From assembly GCA_947367315.1 (NCBI GenBank), contig CANBDX010000018.1, positions 1 to 39,837 of the forward strand: a stretch of DNA of 39,837 nucleotides. The letters are read 5' to 3'. Positions within the stretch are counted from its first letter, which is position 1. Each line of letters begins with the position of its first letter. Source of the DNA: an uncultured Bacteroidales bacterium. Lineage in GTDB: Bacteria > Bacteroidota > Bacteroidia > Bacteroidales > UBA932. A model generated the notes under the pieces. It was not told the DNA's origin. It saw only the letters and a list, made by a program, of their open reading frames with translations, and did not search any database. Both the position numbers and the translations under genes were made by a program. Of the stretch, positions 7,703 to 17,340 are shown in pieces.

Positions 7703-10192
7703 CTATCCCAGAACGACTTCTACCTTATGCTCTCCGCAGGCATGAGGAATCACATTACCCTTGACAGGCTTTCCGTCGAGGGTAATTTCTTTTACTCCCT
7801 TGCAGACTCCCTCGGGATTGCGGACCGTGATTTCATATAAGGCTCCGCGGAAACGGCGGCGCACGGTGTATTCCTTCCACTGCGGGCATATGCAAGGATC
7901 TATTTCAAGGCCTTCGTATGCAGGCCTGATACCGAGTATATACTGGGTGACCGCATACCAGTTCCATGCTGCGGTGCCGGTGAGCCAGCTGTTCTTGGCT
8001 TCGCCTGGTATGGCGGCATCCTTTCCGGCTATCATCTGTGAATAGACATACGGCTCCACCTTATGCAGGGCGCTGTGTTCTTCTGTATATGAAGGGCATA
8101 TCTTGCGGTAATAATCCCATGCATAGTCTCCACGGCCGAGAACGGTCTCGCCGATTATCACCCAAGGGTTGTTGTGGCAGAAAATGCCTGCATTCTCCTT
8201 GTAGCCGGCAGGATAGGACGATATCTCACCGTATTCAACAAAATACCTGGTGAAGGCAGGGTTGTTCAGCACTATTCCATGCTCGCAATCGAGACGCTCC
8301 TTTACAGAGTCCAGAGCCTTCTGCACCATGCCTTCCTCCAGGCCGATTCCGGCCATCGTGCACCATCCCTGTGACTCGATGAAGATCTGACCTTCCTCGT
8401 TTTCATGAGAGCCGACCTTGCGTCCGAAGTAGTCGTATGCGCGAAGATACCACTGTCCGTCCCAGCCATGCTTCTTTACGGCCTCCACCATGTTTTCCAC
8501 CAGGGCTGAAGCTCTTTCGGCCTCCCCGTGCATACCCCTCTGACGGCAAAGCTCCACATAGTCGCGGCCGCATACGACAAACAGTCCTGCAATCATCAGC
8601 GATTCAGCCTTCGAACCCTCTGTCTTGTTCTCCGTGGTCTGGAAAGAGTCATTCGGATCCCATGAGAAACAGTTGAGGTTGAGACAGTCGTTCCAGTCGG
8701 CACGGCCGATAAGAGGCAGCATGTGCGGCCCGAGGTTTTCCGCTACATGGTTGAACGAGACACGCAGATGCTCCATCAGGGACACTTCCGAGCCCGGTTC
8801 GTTGTCGAACGGCACAGGTTCGTCAAGGATGCTGAAGTCTCCTGTTTCCTTTATATATGCGACCGTGCCGAATATGAGCCACATCGGATCATCGTTGAAA
8901 CCGCCTCCGATGTCGTTGTTGCCGCGCTTGGTAAGAGGCTGGTACTGATGATAGCAGCCTCCGTCAGGGAACTGGGTGGAAGCTATGTCGATGATTCTCT
9001 CGCGGGCACGTTCCGGAATCTGGTGCACGAATCCCACAAGATCCTGGTTGGAGTCGCGGAATCCCATGCCGCGTCCGATGCCGCTCTCGAAGAAGGATGC
9101 CGAACGGGACATGTTGAATGTCACCATGCACTGGTACTGGTTCCATATATTGACCATCCTGTCCAGTTTCTCTTCCGGACTCTTCACCGTATAGATGTCG
9201 AGCAGACTGTCCCAGTATGCCTTCAGTTCCGCAAAGGCGGCATCGACTTTCCCCGCAGTATCGAATGAGGACATAAGCGCCTGAGCCTTGGCCTTGTTGA
9301 TTATCGGAGAACTGTCGCTGTGAAGCAGTCCTTGTTCATCGAACACCAGCCTGCCCTCAGCATCAAGCACGAACTTCTCCTCCCGGGCATTCTCCACATA
9401 TCCCAGCACGAAGACAAAGTCCTTTGATTCACCCGGAGCAAGCTCCACATCAATGCGATGAGAGGCCACAGGGCTCCAGCCATGGGCTATGCTGTTGCCC
9501 GAAGTGCCGTTGATGACCTGCCGGGGATCACGGAACTCGTTATATAATCCAATGAAGGTCTCCCTGTCGGTATCGAATCCGTCCACAGGAGCATTCACGC
9601 CGTAGAACGCATAATGGTCGCGGCGCTCCTTGTATTCTGTCTTATGATAGATCACCGAACCGTCCACCTCCACCTCACCGGTAGAGAAGTTGCGCTGGAA
9701 ATTCTCCATATCCGTCGCGGCATTCCATAGGCACCACTCTGCGAAAGAATATAGCTTGAACCTCCTGGTCTGGTCCGTGGTATTGCGCAGGGTCACTTTC
9801 TGGATTTCTGCCCACGTGCGCAGAGGAACGAAGAAGAGCACGCTCGCCTCCACGCCATTCTTCGCCCCGGTGATGCGTGTATAGCTCATTCCGTGGCGGC
9901 ACTCGTAGAAATCCAGCGGAGTCTTGCAAGGTTTCCAGCCCGGAGACCACACAACGCCACCATCATTGATATAGAAATATCTGCCGCCATTATCCATCGG
10001 AACATTATTGTAGCGGTAGCGCGTGATACGGCGGAATTTGGCATCCTTGCAGAAGGTATATCCGCCCGCCGTATTGGAAATCAGCGAGAAGAAGTCCTCG
10101 TTACCCAGATAGTTTATCCAAGGCCACGGGGTCTTGGGGTCTGTTATCACATATTCACGGTTCTCGTCATCAAAATGGCCGAATTTCTTCAT
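7703..10192 (-). CDS. GH94 cellobiose phosphorylase
   Basis: GH94 enzymes phosphorolyse beta-glucosides with inversion; this one probably converts cellobiose plus phosphate to glucose-1-phosphate and glucose in the cytoplasm. From the preferred start the protein has 829 residues. It begins [17 protein letters not shown], the typical cellobiose phosphorylase N-terminus, and has no signal peptide. The catalytic Asp lies in [16 protein letters not shown] (about residue 502), followed by [15 protein letters not shown]. An ATG 48 bases upstream (10240) is possible but adds an atypical extension and abuts a hairpin. It is the last gene of the PUL. Chitobiose and cellodextrin phosphorylases are alternatives, but the segment around the catalytic Asp fits cellobiose phosphorylase best. 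Confidence 0.88.
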   Translation of the reverse strand: MKKFGHFDDENREYVITDPKTPWPWINYLGNEDFFSLISNTAGGYTFCKDAKFRRITRYRYNNVPMDNGGRYFYINDGGVVWSPGWKPCKTPLDFYECRHGMSYTRITGAKNGVEASVLFFVPLRTWAEIQKVTLRNTTDQTRRFKLYSFAEWCLWNAATDMENFQRNFSTGEVEVDGSVIYHKTEYKERRDHYAFYGVNAPVDGFDTDRETFIGLYNEFRDPRQVINGTSGNSIAHGWSPVASHRIDVELAPGESKDFVFVLGYVENAREEKFVLDAEGRLVFDEQGLLHSDSSPIINKAKAQALMSSFDTAGKVDAAFAELKAYWDSLLDIYTVKSPEEKLDRMVNIWNQYQCMVTFNMSRSASFFESGIGRGMGFRDSNQDLVGFVHQIPERARERIIDIASTQFPDGGCYHQYQPLTKRGNNDIGGGFNDDPMWLIFGTVAYIKETGDFSILDEPVPFDNEPGSEVSLMEHLRVSFNHVAENLGPHMLPLIGRADWNDCLNLNCFSWDPNDSFQTTENKTEGSKAESLMIAGLFVVCGRDYVELCRQRGMHGEAERASALVENMVEAVKKHGWDGQWYLRAYDYFGRKVGSHENEEGQIFIESQGWCTMAGIGLEEGMVQKALDSVKERLDCEHGIVLNNPAFTRYFVEYGEISSYPAGYKENAGIFCHNNPWVIIGETVLGRGDYAWDYYRKICPSYTEEHSALHKVEPYVYSQMIAGKDAAIPGEAKNSWLTGTAAWNWYAVTQYILGIRPAYEGLEIDPCICPQWKEYTVRRRFRGALYEITVRNPEGVCKGVKEITLDGKPVKGNVIPHACGEHKVEVVLG

Positions 10193-10240
10193 AATACCGT
10201 TTTTCTTAACTGTTTGATAATTATTAACTTCCACAAACAT

Positions 10241-10255
10241 CCCTAGTGACTAGGG
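10241..10255. repeat. Short perfect palindrome upstream of GH94
   Basis: CCCTAG / CTAGGG with a 3-base loop lies between the GH36 stop and the GH94 start, directly against the alternative ATG at 10240. It would form a compact hairpin in the PUL transcript, and it argues that translation begins at the internal ATG at 10192. Confidence 0.5.
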
Positions 10256-10278
10256 AGGAAGGACAAAAGCTTAAGTCT

Positions 10279-12471
10279 CTATTGTTCAGCAAGATAAAGA
10301 ACACGGCTTGACCAGTCGTCCTGTTTGTGATAGTCCACCTTATGCTTGAGCGGGATTTCCAGACCAGTCTCCATCAGGAACCTGCCGCTGAACGAGAGGC
10401 CTTCATATGGGAGAGGCTCGTTATCGATGCGGTTGAGTTCATGGACAGTGTAGCGGCGCTCAGGATCCAGACCTGCCATCTTCACGCGAGGAAGGTGGTC
10501 GTCATAGAAAGTCTCGGTCTTCCACCAATAGAATACCGCTTCCTTCTTGGAAGGAGCGACATACATAAGAGAGGCCATATTGTGGCCGTCATAAGGCGAG
10601 ACGAGACGATAGATGTCGCCAAGCTGTACCACCGGACGTATCTCCTTATACTCTGCGATAGCCTTACGGCAGAGGGACTTCTCCTCATCTGTCATATTCT
10701 TAGGCTGGATTTCCATGCCGAGACGGCCGCTCATTGCCACATCAATACGATATTTGAGGGAAGTTGTCCTGAATACTGTATGGTTAGGGGTGGCGCTGAT
10801 ATGAGACGCCATTGCTATCGCAGGGAAGAAATAAGAAGTTCCCCACTGCATGTGGATACGCTGCAGGGCATCTGTGTTATCACTCACCCAGAACTCGTCG
10901 AACCAAGGCAGCACACCCCAGTTGGCGCGGCCGCCGCCCGAAGCACAGGCCTGGATGGTAAGGTCAGGATATTTGGCGCGGATGCGGTCGCATACCTTAG
11001 CGAATCCGCGATGATATTCTATGTACAGATGGCTCTGCCTGTCCTTAGGAAGATATTGTGATCCGTGGTTCACAATCGACATGTTTGCATCCCACTTTAT
11101 ATAGTCGAGCTCAGGGTTTTCCGTCATGAGACCATCCACAAGGTCGAAAATGAAATCCTGCACCTCAGGATTGGAAAGATCAAGCACCAGCTGTGTGCCT
11201 CCGCGGCCTGTCACCACTTCTCTTTCCGGAGCCTTGATCACCCAGTCCGGATGTTTCTCATAAAGCTCGCTCACAGTATTTGTCATCTCAGGTTCAATCC
11301 ATATTCCGAACTTTATCCCGTGCTTGTGGGCCTGTTCCACAAGCCAGCCGATGCCGTTCGGGAGCTTATTACTGTCAACCTGCCAGTCACCAAGGGCACA
11401 GTTGTCAGTCAGACGGGGATACTTCACGCCGAACCATCCGTCATCCATGACGAAGAGTTCTCCTCCCATAGATGCGATATCCGCCATCATCTGGTCCATT
11501 CCAGGCTCGTTTATATCGAAATACACTCCTTCCCAGCTGTTCAGAAGAATCTTGCGCAGAGTGTTGCCATGTGCCAGCTTATAGTTGCGGCCCCATCTGT
11601 GGAAATTGCGGCTTGCTCCGCTCAATCCTTCATCTGAATATGTAATAGCCAGTTCAGGAGTCTTGAATATCTCCTTCGAGGCAAGAGTGTAGGCAGAGTT
11701 GTCAGGATTGATGCCCGCATAGAACTGATGATAATCTGTGTCACGAGTGTCCACACGGAGCTCATAGTTGCCGCTGTAGCAGAGGGCTGCACCGATGACG
11801 CGGCCGGCATTTTCCTGAGGCTTTCCGTCAAGGGAGAACATCACTTCCGCATGGTCGGTGTGGGCATTGCGCACTCCGTCCTTGTTCTTGATTGTGAGCA
11901 TGCCTCTCTCAAGCGGTTCCTGAACCAGACGCCCTTCGTTGGCCCATGTTCCGTAGAGATGGCTTACCCATACATCCCCTACGCGTATAGGAAGATACCC
12001 CGAATCAAAACGGGTCAGCTGGACAGGCTTCTTTTCCTTATTCTCTATTTCAGTCCATGTTTCTATCATATCCACATCCTTATAGGCACGGTAGCAGACC
12101 GTAACATAGAAAGGATAGACAGTATCTTTCATTTTGATGCGGGTCACCTCTGCAGAAGGCTCTTCAATCTGAGAGACCCCCTCGACCTTCAGCACGGTGG
12201 ACATGTTTCCATCAGCATGGGTGACACACAATGAAGCTTCTGACGGACACCAGATGCCATAAGGAGGGTAGGCATTATGGTTTGGGGCACCTGACGCCTG
12301 CAGATTTGCAAGGTCGGCATCACATAGCCTGCTTCCGAAATACACAATCTGAAGTTCCTGTCCTGGCTCGGCATTGAGAATAAGTTCAGTGTATGGGGTA
12401 GCTATGCGCATCTGAGCCATAGCCGATGTTGCAGTCATTATAAACAACAACGATATAAGTATCTTCTTCAT
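10279..12471 (-). CDS. GH36 alpha-galactosidase, periplasmic
   Basis: It removes alpha-1,6-galactosyl branches, here probably from galactomanno-oligosaccharides. The 730-residue product has an N-terminal signal peptide ending ATSAMAQ without a lipobox cysteine, so it is predicted to be soluble in the periplasm. The N-terminal beta-sandwich (about 20-290) is followed by the TIM barrel, with FVMDDGWFG (about 340-348), the nucleophile Asp461 in DYIKWDANMS and the acid/base Asp531 in WVSDNTDA. The length is typical for bacterial GH36. It lies 24 bases after the GH5_2 gene and before GH94, so it belongs to the PUL transcript. Confidence 0.92.
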   Translation of the reverse strand: MKKILISLLFIMTATSAMAQMRIATPYTELILNAEPGQELQIVYFGSRLCDADLANLQASGAPNHNAYPPYGIWCPSEASLCVTHADGNMSTVLKVEGVSQIEEPSAEVTRIKMKDTVYPFYVTVCYRAYKDVDMIETWTEIENKEKKPVQLTRFDSGYLPIRVGDVWVSHLYGTWANEGRLVQEPLERGMLTIKNKDGVRNAHTDHAEVMFSLDGKPQENAGRVIGAALCYSGNYELRVDTRDTDYHQFYAGINPDNSAYTLASKEIFKTPELAITYSDEGLSGASRNFHRWGRNYKLAHGNTLRKILLNSWEGVYFDINEPGMDQMMADIASMGGELFVMDDGWFGVKYPRLTDNCALGDWQVDSNKLPNGIGWLVEQAHKHGIKFGIWIEPEMTNTVSELYEKHPDWVIKAPEREVVTGRGGTQLVLDLSNPEVQDFIFDLVDGLMTENPELDYIKWDANMSIVNHGSQYLPKDRQSHLYIEYHRGFAKVCDRIRAKYPDLTIQACASGGGRANWGVLPWFDEFWVSDNTDALQRIHMQWGTSYFFPAIAMASHISATPNHTVFRTTSLKYRIDVAMSGRLGMEIQPKNMTDEEKSLCRKAIAEYKEIRPVVQLGDIYRLVSPYDGHNMASLMYVAPSKKEAVFYWWKTETFYDDHLPRVKMAGLDPERRYTVHELNRIDNEPLPYEGLSFSGRFLMETGLEIPLKHKVDYHKQDDWSSRVLYLAEQ

Positions 12472-12495
12472 CAGATAAGAATTAACTATATAGGA

Positions 12496-13476
12496 TTATA
12501 ACTGTTCCTTGACGAAATGTCCCCATGGACTCAGGTCTGCATCTGCCCAAGGTCCCTGAGAAGGAGCGGAAGGGTAAAGCATCGAACAGGTCTCGTCCTT
12601 GTCGGAAATCGACCAGAAGGCGTAGCTGATGTCATTGTCGTCCATCCAATCTATCCAAGCCTCGGTAGATTCCACATCGACAGGTCCCTGACCATCTGCA
12701 TTCATTCCTCCACATTCGGTGACAAACAGGGCCAGTCCCTTGCTCATGGCATAATCTCCCTTTGCCCGGAGCCACTCCTTATGGGTACCTGCATAGAAAT
12801 GCAAAGTATACATCAGATTATCATAGCCCACGATAGGATCATTCGCAGCATCGTCCACATTCTGAGACCAACGAGGTGTTCCGACTACAATCACTGCATC
12901 CTTTTCTATAGAGCGGATTGCCTTTATCACTTCAAGAGAGTACTCCTTTATTTCAGCCCATGTGTAATCGATCTGGTTGATGTGGTCCTTATATGACGGC
13001 TCGTTCCAGATTTCATAAATCACATTCGGCACTCCCCTATATTTTGTGGCCATATAGGTAAAGAACTCCACGGCAGCATCGGTATGAAGTCCATGGGCAT
13101 GCCAGTCGACCAGAACATAGACACCATTTTTCACGGCAGCATCCACTATGGTGCATGCACATTTCTTTCCGAAATCAGGATCCTTTAGATAAGACTGCAC
13201 CTGACACTCGGAGTTATCTATTTCAACTCCTATAGCAGCACGCACAAGCTCCGCATCCCAATCCTCGACGACATGCCTGACGGCATCTGCGTTATAGAAT
13301 CTTGGCCAGAGCACATTCCAGCCGAAACTCATTCCCTTAAGTTCAACAGTATCTCCCGATTCATTCATCAGAGCAGTACCATCCACATGCAGACGCTCTA
13401 CCTTCGGAGCTTTTGTGGTACACATGACTGACAACATCGTTGCTGTCAAAAGTACAGTAAAATATCTAATATTCAT
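12496..13476 (-). CDS. GH5 (probably subfamily 2) endo-beta-1,4-glucanase lipoprotein
   Basis: The 326-residue product has a lipoprotein signal (LSVMC, Cys19) and a single GH5 catalytic domain. The acid/base is Glu159 in VIYEIWNEP and the nucleophile is Glu254 in FVTECGG; the HFYAGTHKEW segment and the LKGMSFGWN start of the barrel fit subfamily GH5_2, which is mainly cellulases. In this locus it would cut beta-1,4-glucosyl linkages of glucomannan-derived chains, yielding cellobiose for GH94. No strong acidic stretch follows Cys19, so the anchor may face the periplasm. The subfamily call rests on motif resemblance only. Confidence 0.83.
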   Translation of the reverse strand: MNIRYFTVLLTATMLSVMCTTKAPKVERLHVDGTALMNESGDTVELKGMSFGWNVLWPRFYNADAVRHVVEDWDAELVRAAIGVEIDNSECQVQSYLKDPDFGKKCACTIVDAAVKNGVYVLVDWHAHGLHTDAAVEFFTYMATKYRGVPNVIYEIWNEPSYKDHINQIDYTWAEIKEYSLEVIKAIRSIEKDAVIVVGTPRWSQNVDDAANDPIVGYDNLMYTLHFYAGTHKEWLRAKGDYAMSKGLALFVTECGGMNADGQGPVDVESTEAWIDWMDDNDISYAFWSISDKDETCSMLYPSAPSQGPWADADLSPWGHFVKEQL

Positions 13477-13541
13477 AATATCAACAACTTACGTTAATAC
13501 ACCCGGGACTTTTGCACCAGGGATGTTGGCGTAAAGCTCTA

Positions 13542-14951
13542 TTATTCAGGGCTTTCCGCAGAACGGATGGTGGCGAGTTCTGCCTGGACTGCAGACATCT
13601 TCTTCTTGGTAAGCGGATAAAACCATACGACCAGTATAGACAATGCCGCCACGAGAGCCGGTACCCAGCTCATGAGGATACGGAGGCCGAGAATGGCAGT
13701 TTCAGTCTGAACAGCTCCTGCAATAGTGTTGTATCCGAAGGCAGCAAGCAGCCACATGACAGCCGACCCTCCGAAAGCTCCTCCGAACTTCTGGGCCATG
13801 GAGGCAGATGAAAAGATAAGACCTGTCGATGCCGTTCCATCCTTGAGCTCGGAATAATCGGCAACGTCTGCATACATGCTCCATACAAGTGGAGATATCA
13901 CACCGGTGAAGACTGATATTACAAGCTGGAATGCAAGCATTGCCCAATATCCGCCTGCTGTGGCAGGAAGGAAGAAGAATGCGGCACTGAGAACTATAAG
14001 TGCGGCCATTGAAAGAATATAGGTGGATTTTTTGCCGAGATGTCTGGACATAGGCACGGCAAGCACGACTCCGGCCATATTGGCGATCTCACCGATGGAA
14101 AGGAAGATTCCTGCAGACACAAGAAAGGCCCACTTTCCGTCAAGAGAGACCATCTGCTGGATATAATCAGCAAAGAAATATGCAGTTGTGGTGCCACGGA
14201 CGGTGTTGAAGAGGTTTGATGCAAGGGCTGCACCTATGAGAATCCACCATGGCTTGTTCTTCAGGAGCAGCTTGAGGTCCTGCCCCACGGACACGGTGGA
14301 TTCGCTCTTTACATGCTCCTTTGTAAGCAGAAAACTCAATAGGAACAACACCAGACAGCATGATGCAATCACTATCATAGCATTCTGCCAGGCAGCAGGG
14401 TTGGTTGAAATAGCTTCAAGACCGCCAGCTCCTTCTGTTGCAATTCTTGTCTTGTCGAACATGTTGCACAGAGGTTCCCATGCAAAGAGGGCGATGAAGC
14501 TGCCGCCGTAGGCAAAGAACATCCTATACGAAGAAAGAACAGACTTCTCATCGGAATCTGCCGTCATCACATTAAGAAGAGAGCCGTATGGAACATTAAT
14601 TCCAGTATAGACTGTCATCATGAGTAGATATGTAACATATGCCCAGACCACCTTACCGTTTTCCGGTGTCGTGAACAGCAGAATACCGCATACCGCAAAC
14701 GGAAGCGCAAAAAAGAGCAGATACGGGCGGTATTTGCCCCAGCTGGTCTTGGTGCGGTCGGCGATGATGCCCATCATAGGATCTGAAACGGCATCCCATA
14801 TACGTGTCACAAGCATGAGCACGCCTGCATCGGCAAGGCTCAGACCAAATACATTCGAATAAAAGAAGGGAAGAAAATATGAAAAGAGTTTCCAGAACAT
14901 CGACGAGGACATATCGCCGAAGCCATAGCCTATTTTTTCGCTTAGTTTCAT
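13542..14951 (-). CDS. GPH-family sugar:cation symporter
   Basis: The 469-residue product is an inner-membrane transporter of the glycoside-pentoside-hexuronide (MelB-like) branch of the major facilitator superfamily, with about 12 hydrophobic helices. Family signs are KIGYGFGDMSSSMFW at the N-terminus and the helix 2-3 motif SDPMMGIIADRTKTSWGKYRP. It follows GH130 and the ManA-like GH26, the arrangement known from the Bacteroides fragilis mannan operon (ManA, mannosylglucose phosphorylase, transporter). It is therefore expected to import mannobiose and related disaccharides. Its substrate and coupling ion are inferred. Confidence 0.88.
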   Translation of the reverse strand: MKLSEKIGYGFGDMSSSMFWKLFSYFLPFFYSNVFGLSLADAGVLMLVTRIWDAVSDPMMGIIADRTKTSWGKYRPYLLFFALPFAVCGILLFTTPENGKVVWAYVTYLLMMTVYTGINVPYGSLLNVMTADSDEKSVLSSYRMFFAYGGSFIALFAWEPLCNMFDKTRIATEGAGGLEAISTNPAAWQNAMIVIASCCLVLFLLSFLLTKEHVKSESTVSVGQDLKLLLKNKPWWILIGAALASNLFNTVRGTTTAYFFADYIQQMVSLDGKWAFLVSAGIFLSIGEIANMAGVVLAVPMSRHLGKKSTYILSMAALIVLSAAFFFLPATAGGYWAMLAFQLVISVFTGVISPLVWSMYADVADYSELKDGTASTGLIFSSASMAQKFGGAFGGSAVMWLLAAFGYNTIAGAVQTETAILGLRILMSWVPALVAALSILVVWFYPLTKKKMSAVQAELATIRSAESPE

Positions 14952-14982
14952 TGGTTACAGTCAGTTGTTCGTGTTATCCAGT

Positions 14983-15043
14983 CGTACCCTGCGGCTCGCT
15001 TCGCAGAAGCAGAGGGATATGCTCCGCTCGCTCACAGGATACG
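14983..15043 (-). repeat. Structured spacer between GH130 and the transporter
   Basis: In the transcribed (minus) strand a 9-bp outer helix, CGTATCCTG with CAGGGTACG and one G-T wobble, closes a region that contains further hairpins. These are CTGCG / CGCAG (14989-15006), the palindrome GCTTC-TGC-GAAGC (14998-15010) and GGAGCA / TGCTTC. Some of them exclude one another. The 99-base gap is the longest between PUL genes. An RNA processing or stability role is possible. Confidence 0.5.
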
Positions 15044-15050
15044 GCCTACA

Positions 15051-16208
15051 TTATTTCAAATTATTATCAATCAATCTATTAAGACGCTTTACAGTCTCAC
15101 CGGTGGTGAAAGCATCAGGTTCGGTGTTCAGACAATAGTCCACCATACGGTCCACTGTAGAAGTGGCCACATGCATGCGTGTGTCGCTCGAAGCATAGTA
15201 GATGAACACCTTGCCGTCCTCGTCTGCAATCCAACCGTTAGCAAAAAGCACATTCATAACATCGCCGATATACTCCCAGCCCTCCGGAGCCATGAAATAT
15301 CCTGCCGGCTCAGCGATGACCTTTGAAGGATCTTCGAGAGAAGTCATATACATATAAAGGACATAGCGAAGACCTGAAGCACAGCCGCGTACCCCGTGCG
15401 CCAGATGGAGCCAACCCTTAGAGGTCCTGATAGGATGCGGACCCTCGCCGTTCTTGGATTCCTTTATGGTGTGGTAGTGGCGATGGTTGATTATCTTCTC
15501 ATCTGTAATCACTACTTTTTCCATGCTGTCCACAAGTGCCCAGCCTATGCCTCCGCCGCTTCCGGCATCGATGAATCCGTCCTGAGGACGTGTATATAGG
15601 GCATATTTGCCATCCACGAACTCAGGATGAAGAACAACATTACGCTGCTGCGAAGAAGATTCCATGTCAGGAAGACGTTCCCAATTCACAAAGTCCTTTG
15701 TACGTGCAACTCCTGCAGCAGCAACTGCAGAAGAAAGGTCGCCTGGTGCAGCTGAAGGGTCTTTGCGTTCCACGCAGAAAATGCCATAAATCCAGCCGTC
15801 CTCGTGGGCGGTAAGACGCATGTCATAGACATTGGTTGCAGGCTCGCCATACTCCGGCATGGTGATCGGGCGGTCCCAGAAACGGAAGTTATCGATTCCA
15901 TTCGGACTCTCTGCGACCGCAAAGAATGATTTGCGGTCAGCACCCTCGACACGTACGACAAGGATATATTTTCCGTTCCACTTTATCGCACCTGAATTGA
16001 AGGCTGCGTGCACCTCGAAACGTTCCATAAGATATGGATTAGTCTCTTTATTGAGGTCGTAGCGCCAGAAAAGAGGAGCATGGGCTCCTGTAAGTATCGG
16101 ATTTACATAGCGTTCATAGACACCATTACCTTCGACAGGCTCGTTCTTTTTGGTAATGAGGGCTTCATGCTGGGACTTCAGCCACTCCAGTCTTTCTTCA
16201 AATGTCAT
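15051..16208 (-). CDS. GH130 4-O-beta-D-mannosyl-D-glucose phosphorylase
   Basis: It phosphorolyses beta-1,4-mannosyl-glucose to mannose-1-phosphate and glucose in the cytoplasm. The 385-residue protein lacks a signal peptide and closely resembles the Bacteroides fragilis enzyme (GH130 subfamily 1) along its whole length. Shared segments include FWRYDLNKETNP, VRVEGADRKSFFAVAE, NVYDMRLTAHEDG with the catalytic Asp129, YTRPQDGFIDAGSGGG and YYASSDTRMHVATST. It lies 15 bases after the ManA-like GH26. Its substrate must come from mannobiose through the cellobiose 2-epimerase encoded at 36442-37638. This is one of the most secure calls in the locus. Confidence 0.94.
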   Translation of the reverse strand: MTFEERLEWLKSQHEALITKKNEPVEGNGVYERYVNPILTGAHAPLFWRYDLNKETNPYLMERFEVHAAFNSGAIKWNGKYILVVRVEGADRKSFFAVAESPNGIDNFRFWDRPITMPEYGEPATNVYDMRLTAHEDGWIYGIFCVERKDPSAAPGDLSSAVAAAGVARTKDFVNWERLPDMESSSQQRNVVLHPEFVDGKYALYTRPQDGFIDAGSGGGIGWALVDSMEKVVITDEKIINHRHYHTIKESKNGEGPHPIRTSKGWLHLAHGVRGCASGLRYVLYMYMTSLEDPSKVIAEPAGYFMAPEGWEYIGDVMNVLFANGWIADEDGKVFIYYASSDTRMHVATSTVDRMVDYCLNTEPDAFTTGETVKRLNRLIDNNLK

Positions 16209-16223
16209 AGGGTATCTTTTTTA

Positions 16224-17327
16224 TTACAACAACATCATTTTATCAAGCTCGGCAAATGCCTTGAAGTCTTCAGCAGACTCATGCCCCGGGAACGGAGCAT
16301 AATAGTGGTGCTGCATATGTGCATCGCAGGCATTTCTCCATACAAGGACATACGAGACAGGATACTCCTTGAGTGATTCATAGAGAACCTCTGTCCACCA
16401 TTTAGGATCCTTGACTCCTTCATATCCGGTTTCTGTCACAGCCGCGATCTTACCATGTTCCTTGGCAAAGGCTACAGTTATATCAAGAGCATTGGTCATC
16501 TTACTGAGATAATCCTCACGTGTGCTGTAATAATAGCAGTCGAAACCTACCATGTCGATGATGTCGTCGCCAGGATATCTCTCGCCATATACTTCGGCAG
16601 AAGAAAGTTCTCCCGCTCCAGGAGAATATGACCACACCAGGTTGTCGAGACCGCGCTCGGTCACCATATAGTCATAGGTCATCTTCCAGAGCGCCTTGTA
16701 CTGCTCGGTGGTGCAGAGCTTCTGACCCCACCAGAACCAGCTTCCTGTGTGCTCGTGCCATGGCCTCCAGATCACAGGTACGGACTCGCCGTCAGCTGTC
16801 TTGATCGACTCAAGAAAATCAGTAGCATTCTTAAGCCATCCCATGAAGTACTCATGCTTCTCTCCACCCGGAAGAATCGAAGCAACCACCTGGTCTGAAG
16901 ACACATCCCATGCATCACCTCCGGTGAGAGGATTGCGCGGATGCCACGAGAATGTGACGACTCCGCCACGTTCATGGTGAGCCACGACCGAAGCACGCAT
17001 ATGATCGAAACGATTCCTGTCCAGATTGGCAGCATGGCCAAGCTCTATGCCGCCAAGGTCCAGACCATAGACTGCCGGATACTGACCGCAGGTCGCATAG
17101 ACGTCAGACTGTACATATTCTGTCGCATCATCTGCGAGCTTCCACGAATGGCCATACATATAATCATCCTGATGGCCGAACATGATGGTTCCCTCATCCA
17201 CAAGAGCCGTGAGACGTCCCAGAAGGGCGTCAGCCGGGGTCTGGGAAGCAGACTCCTTGGAGCCGCAGCATGAGATGGCTGCGATTGCCGCTGCAATCAG
17301 TGTAATTGGTTTCAGGATATTTTTCAT
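16224..17327 (-). CDS. GH26 beta-mannanase lipoprotein, ManA-like
   Basis: It hydrolyses beta-1,4-mannan or manno-oligosaccharides. The homologue next to GH130 in Bacteroides fragilis releases mannobiose. From the chosen start the protein has 367 residues, with a lipoprotein signal (AAISC, Cys20). The acid/base is Glu192 in RPWHEHTGSWFWWG and the nucleophile is Glu299 in VTETGYEG. An upstream in-frame ATG at 17453 would add 42 basic residues before the signal peptide and is rejected. The residues after Cys20 are not acidic, so a periplasmic location is more likely than the surface. It probably completes trimming to mannobiose before transport. Confidence 0.91.
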   Translation of the reverse strand: MKNILKPITLIAAAIAAISCCGSKESASQTPADALLGRLTALVDEGTIMFGHQDDYMYGHSWKLADDATEYVQSDVYATCGQYPAVYGLDLGGIELGHAANLDRNRFDHMRASVVAHHERGGVVTFSWHPRNPLTGGDAWDVSSDQVVASILPGGEKHEYFMGWLKNATDFLESIKTADGESVPVIWRPWHEHTGSWFWWGQKLCTTEQYKALWKMTYDYMVTERGLDNLVWSYSPGAGELSSAEVYGERYPGDDIIDMVGFDCYYYSTREDYLSKMTNALDITVAFAKEHGKIAAVTETGYEGVKDPKWWTEVLYESLKEYPVSYVLVWRNACDAHMQHHYYAPFPGHESAEDFKAFAELDKMMLL

Positions 17328-17340
17328 GATATTCAATGTT

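Noticed and set aside
8723..9268. 181-codon open frame opposite GH94
   Set aside because: Antisense shadow of a gene with intact GH94 motifs; its peptide has no recognisable features.
10193..10240. Upstream start for GH94 adding 16 residues
   Set aside because: The extension is not found in the family N-terminus as I know it, and the ATG abuts a hairpin. The start at 10192 gives the usual [11 protein letters not shown] beginning.
10327..11637. Long open frames on the plus strand opposite the alpha-galactosidase gene
   Set aside because: They lie fully antisense to a well-supported GH36 gene, have no family resemblance and no promoter, and reflect codon bias of the true gene.
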